Below, piece by piece: positions 9,096-16,478 of a stretch of DNA of 64,000 bases. The DNA is taken from the NCBI RefSeq assembly GCF_900009265.2, contig NZ_LR734992.1:119320-183319 (forward strand). The letters run 5' to 3'. Within the stretch, counting starts at the first letter, position 1; each line of letters begins with the position of its first letter. The DNA is from Planktothrix paucivesiculata PCC 9631 (GTDB taxonomy: Bacteria; Cyanobacteriota; Cyanobacteriia; Cyanobacteriales; Microcoleaceae). A program made the position numbers and the translations under genes. The notes under the pieces were generated by a model. That model did not search any database, was not told the DNA's origin, and saw nothing but the letters and a program-made list of their open reading frames with translations.

Positions 9096-9206
9096 GTATC
9101 GACTTCTATTAGGAAGAAAAAGTGTTGAAATAGTGTAATCTTTGGACAACCTATTTGTGTCAACACAAATGTACCGACTTCTATTAGGGATAAATAGTCT
9201 TGACAC
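9096..9206 (+). CRISPR. Isolated two-repeat mini-array upstream of the RAMP gene
   Basis: Two degenerate copies of the main array's 36-base repeat flank one 39-base spacer (9132-9170). Copy one (9096-9131) differs from the consensus at a few positions but keeps the TTCTATTAGGAAG core and ends GTTGAAAT. Copy two (9171-9206) is more diverged (GTACCGACTTCTATTAGGGA start, TTGACAC end). It lies in the same orientation as the main array and 45 bases before the RAMP gene start, 1.7 kb from the main array. Confidence 0.7.
9153..9170. promoter_or_regulatory. Palindrome inside the mini-array spacer
   Basis: ATTTGTGT-CA-ACACAAAT is a perfect inverted repeat of 8 bases with a 2-base centre, filling the 3' half of the single spacer. 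It has the form of an operator for a dimeric regulator, in the upstream region of the RAMP gene. No regulator is assigned. Confidence 0.4.
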
Positions 9207-9250
9207 TGAATCTCTAAGACATGAAAATTAGAATTATATGAGGTAAAAAT

Positions 9251-10750
9251 ATGTCCCCATCATTACCGACGGAATTACCTAAATGGTACGAGCTTAAAGA
9301 GGGAAAAGAAAAAGGATGGATACCGGAAACAAATCAAGTTGATATACCGGAAGTCCGAGACGCCTGGAATGGAACAATTTACCCAGAGGCGGGTAAAAAT
9401 TTTACGGTAAAATTAGATAAGTTACAGATTCTGAGTCCCATTCAAGTCGGTGGGGGGAGTTTTCCAGAAGGAGGAATTTTACCCGCACAAATTGGCGGCG
9501 TTCCCTATATTCCGGGTTCTAGTGTACGGGGTTCTATGTTAAAATATATTAGAACCATTTGGTCAGAAATTCCAACGGAAGAACAACAATTTTGGTTAAC
9601 ACTTTTAGAAGCCGATTTAAAAGGTTGGCAACCTCGGAAAATCCGGTTTGAAAGTATTTTATTAAAGGATTTAAAAGCCTTTCCTCTGTATGCTCAACAG
9701 CAATGGCAAATTTTTGATCAGCCTAGTAAGGACTTGAGTTTACAATGGCAAGTTTCTCCTAAACCTCCCCATCCTCAACCCGATCGCTTTCGCTTACAAG
9801 TTTTATTAAAAAATCCCCCTAAACCTGCGGAAAAAACTTGGTTAGAAACTCGCCTCAAGGAAATGTTAGAACAACGAGGAATAGGACGGGGGACGGCTTC
9901 GGGTTTTGGACGGTTGGCGGCTAGTGTTCCGACGGGAAAATGGGAATTGCATTTAACCGGAATGAAACCTTGTGTGCGACCGCACAATAGAGAACAAACC
10001 GGACAATATCGCTGGAGCCCGCAAGTTTTACGAGCGACTTTAAGGGGTTATTTTATCCGCTTTGCTTTAGATTTTTTACCACGGAAACAGGCTGAACTTT
10101 TAACCGAAAAATTGTTTGGAGGGTTGGGAACTTTAGCTAAATTGCGGTTAACGAGTTATCTGTATCGAGTTCAAAAAAATTCAGGGGGAGATGGTTATGC
10201 GAATATTCCGGCTAAAACTGCCCATGAAACTTGGATTATTAATGTTGATTGTAACTCCGAATATCATCAATTAGTGGGGGATTTATTAAATTTAGCGAGT
10301 CGTTTAGGGGGACTTGGCCCCGGTTGGCGACGTCCTCCCCATCGTTTAGACCGTTTTGGTGGGTTTCGGGGGAGTGAATTTACGGTGACGCAGTTGGCGT
10401 CTGACTCTGGGTTTACGAGTGATCCGGCTTCCTATTTAAAGCAACTTAGCCACAGTATTGATCAGCAGGTGCGTCAACTGGGGAAAGTTTGGGGTTTCCC
10501 ACCGACTAAAACCCCGCAACCGGGACGCATTTGCAGTATTTGGCGGGGGGAAGCGGACGCCTGGGAAGACTTGGTGCATGGGGTGTGTAGCACTCAGGCG
10601 GCTAACCGTCCGGTTTGGTGTGGGAGTTCTGAGCGCCGACCTTCGGGGTATGCGGTGCGGGAACATTCGGGTTTTTGTTTGGTGACGGTTTTTGATCCGA
10701 ATGTGGAGAAAAGTTTACCTGAGTTGGAGTTTAGAAAAATTTATAGTTGA
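9251..10750 (+). CDS. Type III-B RAMP protein, Cmr6-like, apparently with two RAMP domains
   Basis: 499 residues. The N-terminal half has a RAMP strand and the loop GVPYIPGSSVRGSMLKY (about residues 85-101), and a glycine-rich loop GIGRGTASGFGRLA near 215. A second set of RAMP-like features follows (VLRATLRGYFIRFALDFL around 258, then LFGGLGTLAKLRLTSYL). The G-x-S-x-R-G loop is typical of Cmr6/Cmr4/Csm3 proteins. The length, roughly twice a single RAMP, suggests that it could also cover Cmr1, which is otherwise missing here. It stands alone on the + strand, separated from the other cmr genes by the array. Confidence 0.65.
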   Translation: MSPSLPTELPKWYELKEGKEKGWIPETNQVDIPEVRDAWNGTIYPEAGKNFTVKLDKLQILSPIQVGGGSFPEGGILPAQIGGVPYIPGSSVRGSMLKYIRTIWSEIPTEEQQFWLTLLEADLKGWQPRKIRFESILLKDLKAFPLYAQQQWQIFDQPSKDLSLQWQVSPKPPHPQPDRFRLQVLLKNPPKPAEKTWLETRLKEMLEQRGIGRGTASGFGRLAASVPTGKWELHLTGMKPCVRPHNREQTGQYRWSPQVLRATLRGYFIRFALDFLPRKQAELLTEKLFGGLGTLAKLRLTSYLYRVQKNSGGDGYANIPAKTAHETWIINVDCNSEYHQLVGDLLNLASRLGGLGPGWRRPPHRLDRFGGFRGSEFTVTQLASDSGFTSDPASYLKQLSHSIDQQVRQLGKVWGFPPTKTPQPGRICSIWRGEADAWEDLVHGVCSTQAANRPVWCGSSERRPSGYAVREHSGFCLVTVFDPNVEKSLPELEFRKIYS

Positions 10751-10934
10751 GTTTTGCGAGGCTGAGGGAAAATGGCTGTAATGTCGATTCTGCTGTTGAG
10801 AGCCTCGCTGCTGCTCTGGGTAAGGGTTGTGGCGGTTTGGATGTTGGGGAAATTGGGGTTTGAGGGGATGATTTTTCTGAGCCTCGCAAACGGCGTCTGG
10901 ATAGATTGCTGCGTCGGGGTTGTACAATAGAGGG
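10751..10934 (+). promoter_or_regulatory. CRISPR leader
   Basis: 184 bases between the RAMP gene and the first repeat. The array orientation (repeats ending GTTGAAAC, decayed repeat at the far end) puts the leader here. An 11-bp inverted repeat TTTGCGAGGCT/AGCCTCGCAAA lies at 10753-10763 and 10880-10890, with a third partial copy (GAGCCTCGC) near 10801, so the leader RNA or the RAMP gene 3' end can fold. Confidence 0.55.
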
Positions 10935-12585
10935 GTAGCGACTTCTGTTAGGAAGAAAAGGTGTTGAAACAACGATGATCAAAGCCAGCGCCTTCAGCTA
11001 ATGCTTTGTAGCGACTTCTGTTAGGAAGAAAAGGTGTTGAAACATGACCCTGTATCATCTTTTGTACATTCCCATGTCTTACCTCGTAGCGACTTCTGTT
11101 AGGAAGAAAAGGTGTTGAAACTCCTTACCATCTTGTTTGATAATCACATCCACAGAGGCATGGTCAATTGGTAGCGACTTCTGTTAGGAAGAAAAGGTGT
11201 TGAAACAATGAAGTATAGGAGCAAGTGCATAGAACATAGCTCTAGTAGCGACTTCTGTTAGGAAGAAAAGGTGTTGAAACTGAATAATCCGCTTTTGCAG
11301 GATCGAAGCATCAGATATGTAGCGACTTCTGTTAGGAAGAAAAGGTGTTGAAACCCTAACCGACCGTTATGCACGTTGCAGATTGAACCACCAGGGTAGC
11401 GACTTCTGTTAGGAAGAAAAGGTGTTGAAACGGGATTGTAACGGGTCGGGTTTGTGTTGTTTTGGGTTTCAGTGTAGCGACTTCTGTTAGGAAGAAAAGG
11501 TGTTGAAACCCAACACGACTATTAAACACTGGTTGATATAACTCAGTGTAGCGACTTCTGTTAGGAAGAAAAGGTGTTGAAACCAAATGTGAGCATATGA
11601 GAAGTGCTTTCATTCAATTGAATTAAGTAGCGACTTCTGTTAGGAAGAAAAGGTGTTGAAACACAAATGCTCTATTAGCTAAATAATTAGGCATTTATTT
11701 TCTTAGTAGCGACTTCTGTTAGGAAGAAAAGGTGTTGAAACTGGTTCAAGCAGGGAATATGTGAAGCATTCCGAATCTTGTAGCGACTTCCATTAGGAAG
11801 AAAAGGTGTTGAAACATAACATCCTGTACCCCTTTGACGGTAATAGCTTTAGGGTGTAGCGACTTCCATTAGGAAGAAAAGGTGTTGAAACCCTTGTTTT
11901 AATCCGATGGTTCCAAGGATAGTGGTTGTACCAGTAGCGACTTCCATTAGGAAGAAAAGGTGTTGAAACTCTACTTTTAGAATATGGGCGATTGCCCAAG
12001 CAAACTCACTATGTAGCGACTTCCATTAGGAAGAAAAGGTGTTGAAACAAAAGGCAAAATCCAAAAAATCCATAAATCGTTCCTGATGCTGTAGCGACTT
12101 CTGTTAGGAAGAAAAGGTGTTGAAACTGAATGATTCTACTTTATCAGGACGGTTCTGATTAAAGGTAGCGAGTAGCGACTTCTGTTAGGAAGAAAAGGTG
12201 TTGAAACATAATCTAAATCTTCGTTTTCGTCAACTCGTTTGTTTACCACAGTAGCGACTTCTGTTAGGAAGAAAAGGTGTTGAAACACCGTAGCTAATCG
12301 ACTACAGTTTTTACCAATATCAATCAATGTAGCGACTTCTGTTAGGAAGAAAAGGTGTTGAAACTCAAAGTATTTTGAGATATCAGGATCATAAAACCCT
12401 TCGTGAGTAGCGACTTCTGTTAGGAAGAAAAGGTGTTGAAACATTTCAAAATCGTTATTTAGATAATGATACCGCTTGAGAACGTAGCGACTTCCATTAG
12501 GAAGAAAAGGTGTTGAAACAATTTGAGCATTTGCTCTTGTTTTTTCTCATCCCAATTATGAGTAGCGACTTCCATTAGGAAGAAA
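10935..12585 (+). CRISPR. CRISPR array, 22 repeats and 21 spacers
   Basis: Repeats are 36 bases, starting GTAGCGACTTC and ending GTGTTGAAAC. Repeat starts are 10935, 11008, 11086, 11171, 11245, 11319, 11396, 11474, 11548, 11627, 11706, 11780, 11856, 11934, 12013, 12091, 12172, 12251, 12329, 12407, 12484 and 12562. Spacers are 37-49 bases. The last repeat is cut after GGAAGAAA, which marks the leader-distal end. The 3' GTTGAAAC would give the 8-base 5' handle of type III crRNAs. Two repeat types differ at two bases (TTCTGTTAGG or TTCCATTAGG): 1-11 and 16-20 are of the first type, 12-15 and 21-22 of the second. Spacer 16 ends with a partial duplication GTAGCGA-GTAGCGA at its junction with repeat 17. 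Confidence 0.97.
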
Positions 12586-12612
12586 TTGAATAAAATTTTT
12601 GCTAATGGAAGC

Positions 12613-12650
12613 CAAAAAAAAGAGGCAAATTTTTATCATTTTTGCCTCTT
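12613..12650 (-). terminator. Terminator of the cmr operon
   Basis: A 10-bp inverted repeat AAGAGGCAAA/TTTGCCTCTT (12620-12629 and 12641-12650), followed on the - strand by a run of T (the A-run at 12614-12621). It lies just past the end of cmr5 and before the end of the array, so it should stop - strand transcripts from entering the array as antisense. Confidence 0.75.
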
Positions 12651-12673
12651 AATTAATTTTAATTAAACCCAAA

Positions 12674-13108
12674 TTAAACAGGCAATTTAGAGTCTTTCAC
12701 GTCCTTAATTCGCATTGTCCAGAATTGAATCGTATCAGAAATTTCTATTAACAAATCCGTTAATAAAACCTGCTGATTAAAATTCAAACTTCTGAACCGT
12801 TCTTGAAATTGTTCCGTTGTCATATCCGCCTTAATATTCAGATGAGATCCGACAATATTACACAACACCACTCGCGCCACACCCCAGGCAAAATAACTGG
12901 GTTCATTCTTCTCAACTTCTGGGTTCTTGGACACTTTGCCACCTAATAAAATCGGAGAACGAGACATCGCCCAAAACCTTTCAACGCCCCAACTTGCCAC
13001 ATAGTCACTAATTCCACTAGCTTTATTTTGCCAGTCATCAAAAGAATCTGCTTTTGCATTCAGCAGTTTAAACACCTCTCGATCTAACTCATAGGATGTC
13101 ACCGTCAT
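12674..13108 (-). CDS. cmr5: Cmr5-like small subunit of the type III-B complex
   Basis: 144 residues, mostly helical. The assignment rests on size, position directly after cmr4 and composition. In Cmr complexes this subunit lines the belly of the ribonucleoprotein along the target RNA. A good ribosome site (AAGGAGT) precedes the ATG at 13108. Last gene of the - strand operon, 12 bases after cmr4. Small-subunit sequences are poorly conserved, so the family name is inferred from context. Confidence 0.65.
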   Translation of the reverse strand: MTVTSYELDREVFKLLNAKADSFDDWQNKASGISDYVASWGVERFWAMSRSPILLGGKVSKNPEVEKNEPSYFAWGVARVVLCNIVGSHLNIKADMTTEQFQERFRSLNFNQQVLLTDLLIEISDTIQFWTMRIKDVKDSKLPV

Positions 13109-13120
13109 GATATTTACTCC

Positions 13121-13897
13121 TTAAATCTTTTCAATTAAAATTCGACCAAAACCCACACTCCATAACCCGCCTAAATAATGTTCATCGTGGAGAAACTTTT
13201 CCCATTCCTCGACATTTTTAACCTGACCCCGTGTAGTCCAAGATGTTAAAAAAACTGCCCCCGGAGGAAACCCTTCCACCCCAAACAAATTTTTAACTAA
13301 ATTGCCCTTTTCGTCCGGTTCATCATGCAAACTAACACGGGGTTGACGGACTAACCCCATATCAACTAATAAATTAATACTGGTGTCAGGAACAATAATT
13401 AAGCGATCGCTCGGAATAGAACTGGGAACAGGCAATTTTTGCCCTTCATTCGGGTTGCGATATTGTACCTTTTCTAACTTCAACCACCGCAGATAAACCG
13501 TTTGATTTTGTAATGTTTTATCCGTGATAAAAACCTTTGTCCGATCTAAATTCAAGGGCGACTGTTGAGATAATTGTTGAAAACGGTTTAACCACTGTAA
13601 ACAACTCACCCACCAGTTGCCATAACCCAAGACATGAACGGGCCACCAAACGGGCCAGCCCCACCCTAATGCGATCGCCCCTGGGGAAATAGCGTTATCC
13701 TGACCCCCAAACCAATGATTAACAAAATTGCCGTGGGTGTGTTCCGCGTGTTCGCGCAATGCACCTCGCAGGGAACTCCCCGGAATAGCCGGAGTGCGAT
13801 CGCTCAACCGAAAAATGGGGTTATTATTCCCTCGGCTGCTACTATCCGCGCCGCCAATATGCACAGGTTCTTGACAAATTAACCATTCTGTACTCAT
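13121..13897 (-). CDS. cmr4: Cmr4, backbone RAMP subunit
   Basis: 258 residues from the ATG at 13897, which has a strong AAGGAGG site 6-7 bases upstream. Longer in-frame starts (up to 13957) would overlap cmr3 and are less likely. The sequence shows HIGG near the N-terminus, a RAMP loop IPGSSLRGALREH (about residues 38-50) and a C-terminal glycine-rich segment YLGGLWSVGFGRI. Cmr4 forms the repeated backbone and carries the target-RNA cleavage aspartate. The Asp-rich segment near HIGGADSSSRG is a candidate site, not proven here. Confidence 0.8.
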   Translation of the reverse strand: MSTEWLICQEPVHIGGADSSSRGNNNPIFRLSDRTPAIPGSSLRGALREHAEHTHGNFVNHWFGGQDNAISPGAIALGWGWPVWWPVHVLGYGNWWVSCLQWLNRFQQLSQQSPLNLDRTKVFITDKTLQNQTVYLRWLKLEKVQYRNPNEGQKLPVPSSIPSDRLIIVPDTSINLLVDMGLVRQPRVSLHDEPDEKGNLVKNLFGVEGFPPGAVFLTSWTTRGQVKNVEEWEKFLHDEHYLGGLWSVGFGRILIEKI

Positions 13898-13907
13898 GAT
13901 GCCCTCC

Positions 13908-14888
13908 TTAAAATAACCATAAATGTCCATAACCCAAGGCATCCCGATGAAAGGCATCAGGATATGGCCCGGACTCCAATAGCGGAGGCGTTCCCTCCCA
14001 TAAATACACCGCCCCCGCAGGCGTCATCCATTCCCCCGGCGTCAATACCGAAACCCGACGGTTAGGGTCTTTGCGATCGCGTACCTTCTTCCACGACTGC
14101 CAAGGAACCCCCATTTCCGCCGCGTAAGCCTTGACCCCTGGGGGTTTGGGGACAGAAATCTTCCGTCCGGGCTGTTGCCATAAAGCGGCCGTGAGTAAAA
14201 TTCCCCCTTGGGGTTGGGGACAGGAGGCCGTTAACCATTGCCAAGTGTTCTTTTCCTGAACAGGGCTAATATTAACGGGGGTTCCCGCCCCCAATATTCC
14301 CCAGTCGGGGGGTTGATAGTCGCCGATAATTTTGACTAAAATTGACCATCCGGGGGCCATTAAGGTCGTTTGTTCCGCAAAAAATCCACCCTCCTCCACC
14401 ACTTGAAAGTCTTGGCGACGGTTATGGCTGAGGGTAAGGGACTGCCAAGGTAAAGGCTGAAGCGTGTTATCGGGGGCTGTACCCGACTTAAAAATCCACT
14501 TTTGCTCTTGCCAAAATTGCTGTAAAGTGTTACCCGGAATTAAATATTTGCCTCCGATGACTTCTATTTCCTTGCCTTGGTGTTCCGGTTGCACCTGCCA
14601 TTGCTCGGTATTTGTCCACTGCATTCGATACAGGTTTCGGGGTAAGTTCCCGGCAGTGATATTGAGATCGAGGCTATAAACGGGCAAGGGTAAGGGAACA
14701 TAGAGATTAGGGTTATATTCCCAAAACGGCCCCCAGAGTTGACTCTGACTGGGTAAATTTAAACAAGCCGCCAACTGATGCCCATTCGGGGGCCAGCGAC
14801 AACCGACTTGACCGCTATTTTGTCCGACGGGTGTTAAATTGCCGATGGTGATCGGGCCACTGGGAATAATTTTGTACCATCCGGTCAT
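13908..14888 (-). CDS. cmr3: Cmr3, crRNA handle-binding RAMP subunit
   Basis: 326 residues. It begins with a strand-plus-glycine pattern (IIPSGPITIGNLTPVG) and has PGNTLQQFW near 120 and the C-terminal glycine motif DALGYGHLWLF. Size, place in the operon and these patterns fit Cmr3, which pairs with Cmr2 and holds the crRNA 5' tag. Its start at 14888 is 77 bases from the left end of the insertion sequence, so the natural leader between cmr2 and cmr3 is interrupted, and expression may need a promoter in or near the element. Confidence 0.7.
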   Translation of the reverse strand: MTGWYKIIPSGPITIGNLTPVGQNSGQVGCRWPPNGHQLAACLNLPSQSQLWGPFWEYNPNLYVPLPLPVYSLDLNITAGNLPRNLYRMQWTNTEQWQVQPEHQGKEIEVIGGKYLIPGNTLQQFWQEQKWIFKSGTAPDNTLQPLPWQSLTLSHNRRQDFQVVEEGGFFAEQTTLMAPGWSILVKIIGDYQPPDWGILGAGTPVNISPVQEKNTWQWLTASCPQPQGGILLTAALWQQPGRKISVPKPPGVKAYAAEMGVPWQSWKKVRDRKDPNRRVSVLTPGEWMTPAGAVYLWEGTPPLLESGPYPDAFHRDALGYGHLWLF

Positions 14889-14997
14889 CGTTTCATCTCC
14901 TTTAAAAAGGGAATAGGGAATAGCTGGGAATGACCTCTCCCCCAGCCCCTCGACCGCATGGAGAGCAGGGTGTTTTCATTGTCGGGGGTAAAAAAGA

Positions 14998-15048
14998 AAA
15001 TAAAAGTGATCTTTTTTTGGTAAAATCAAAGAAAGATCACTTTTATTT
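14998..15048. repeat. Large hairpin in the left end of the insertion sequence
   Basis: A perfect 17-bp inverted repeat (arms 14998-15014 and 15032-15048, arm AAATAAAAGTGATCTTT) with a 17-base loop just before the transposase start. It may block read-through from cmr3-side or outside promoters into the transposase, as such hairpins do in other elements. Confidence 0.7.
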
Positions 15049-15062
15049 GATTTTAAAAAACT

Positions 15063-16154
15063 ATGTTAAACAGTATAATCGAACAACTGAAGTTAGTCAA
15101 GGATTTTCGGAAAAATCGTGGTAAAAGACATGAATTATGGGTAGTGTTGACTATCATTGTTTTAGCACTGCTAACTGGCAATGTTACTTATAAGCAAATA
15201 GATAATTTTAGAAAAAATGAAGAAAATAAGCTAATTAAATTATTAGAAACTAACACTAAAAAATTGCCGTCTTATAGTACCATAAGACGAGTAATGCTCG
15301 GAATAAATTCAATAGAAATTCAGTTGGTTTTTCAGTCAATAGTCCAGGAATATTATTGGCAACAAGAAGGCGTTGATTGGATTGCGATCGATGGAAAATC
15401 TTTAAAAAACACCCTGACTAACTATGAAAATCAGAAACAAAATATGTTAATTATGGTATCTTGGTTTAGTCAAGAAACAAAGTTAGTAATTAAATCGGAA
15501 AGTTTTGAAAGTAAACAAAGTTCTGAAAACGCTAAAGTTCTGTCTATGATAGAAAAATGCGGGTTATTAAATAAAGTATTTACCCTCGATGCTCTCCATT
15601 GTAGTAAGGAAACAACTCAGGCAATAATTGAGAGCAAAAATAATTATTTAATTACGGTAAAAGGGAATCAAATTAAATTGCACAATCGGATCAAGATTTT
15701 AGCAGAAATCGAAAAACCTTTAACGGTATATGAAGAAAAAGATGTCAGTCATGGGCGAAATATTAGCAGAAAAGTATCAGTATTTGATAGCCAAAATGTC
15801 AACCATAAAAATTATCCTCATCTTCAAAGTTTTATTCAGGTAGAAAGAACGGGTTTTCGGGGTGATCAAGAATATAATGAGACTTTATATTATATTAGTA
15901 GTCAGAAATTAAGTGCGAAAACATTTGCAGAAAAAATTAAAGCACATTGGTTAATTGAAAATCAAGTACATTGGGTCAAAGATGTGAATTTTAATGAAGA
16001 TAAATCAAGAATAAAAGGCATAGACGTAGCCGGAAAATTCTCGTTATTAGTAACATTAATTTTGAATATATACAGAAGTTTGGGTTTTAGCTCAATAAAA
16101 GAGGGACAGTCATGGTTGGGAAATAATTGGGAAAAGATTTTAGCGATCGCCTGA
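15063..16154 (+). CDS. ISAs1-family transposase
   Basis: 363 residues, full length for the family. DDE-type catalytic pattern: WIAIDGKSLK (first Asp, near 108), FTLDALHCSKET (second Asp, near 175) and the C-terminal HWLIENQVHWVKDVNFNEDKSRI containing the Glu. The N-terminus has the typical DUF4338/DDE_Tnp_1-associated LKLVKDFRKNRGKRHELWVVL segment. Transcribed opposite to the cmr operon. It cuts and pastes the element at 14966-16390. Confidence 0.93.
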   Translation: MLNSIIEQLKLVKDFRKNRGKRHELWVVLTIIVLALLTGNVTYKQIDNFRKNEENKLIKLLETNTKKLPSYSTIRRVMLGINSIEIQLVFQSIVQEYYWQQEGVDWIAIDGKSLKNTLTNYENQKQNMLIMVSWFSQETKLVIKSESFESKQSSENAKVLSMIEKCGLLNKVFTLDALHCSKETTQAIIESKNNYLITVKGNQIKLHNRIKILAEIEKPLTVYEEKDVSHGRNISRKVSVFDSQNVNHKNYPHLQSFIQVERTGFRGDQEYNETLYYISSQKLSAKTFAEKIKAHWLIENQVHWVKDVNFNEDKSRIKGIDVAGKFSLLVTLILNIYRSLGFSSIKEGQSWLGNNWEKILAIA

Positions 16155-16390
16155 ATTAATTAAGTTTTTAAAACTATTTTTCTAAAAAAACATTCAAAAT
16201 ATTTAATAATAAATAGTCATAAAGTCTTATTAATCAAGACAATGGCTATCTTTTGCTGTTAATAAATATGAAAATTGTTCATTCTTAATATTTCCCACTT
16301 ATCTGATGAAAATTAGAGAGAATTTGATCGGAAAAATTGATAATTTTTTTTGAAGATAGCGATCGCATTTGGGAAAATGAAAACCCCCTG

Positions 16391-16478
16391 CATGGAGAGG
16401 GGGGAAGAATTCTTAGTGTTAAATGTTTAAAAGGTCTAAACTGCTCCCCCTGCCCTCGTAGGGAAGGGGGTTGGGGGG
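16391..16478. repeat. G/C-run hairpin sequence between the element and cmr2
   Basis: Contains the right copy of the 9-bp target duplication and a palindromic C-run/G-run sequence around 16443-16475 (CCCCCTGCCCTCG then TAGGGAAGGGGG), of a kind often scattered in cyanobacterial genomes. It would form a stable hairpin just after the cmr2 stop. Confidence 0.45.

Larger units (their letters stand above)
14966..16390. mobile_element. Complete ISAs1-type insertion sequence between cmr3 and cmr2
   Basis: The ends are inverted repeats CAGGGTGTTTTCATT (14966-14980) and, as reverse complement of 16376-16390, CAGGGGGTTTTCATT: 14 of 15 identical. The flanks carry a 9-bp direct repeat CATGGAGAG (14957-14965 and 16391-16399), a target duplication of the length expected for the family. 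Inside the left end is a 17-bp stem (14998-15014 with 15032-15048). The intact ends, intact transposase and perfect duplication point to a recent insertion. Removing it restores one continuous spacer between cmr2 and cmr3. Confidence 0.93.

Noticed and set aside
11356-12444. Open frames of 68-102 codons with repeated FQHLFFLTEVAT or VSTPFLPN
   Set aside because: They are translations of the CRISPR repeats on the - strand, not genes.
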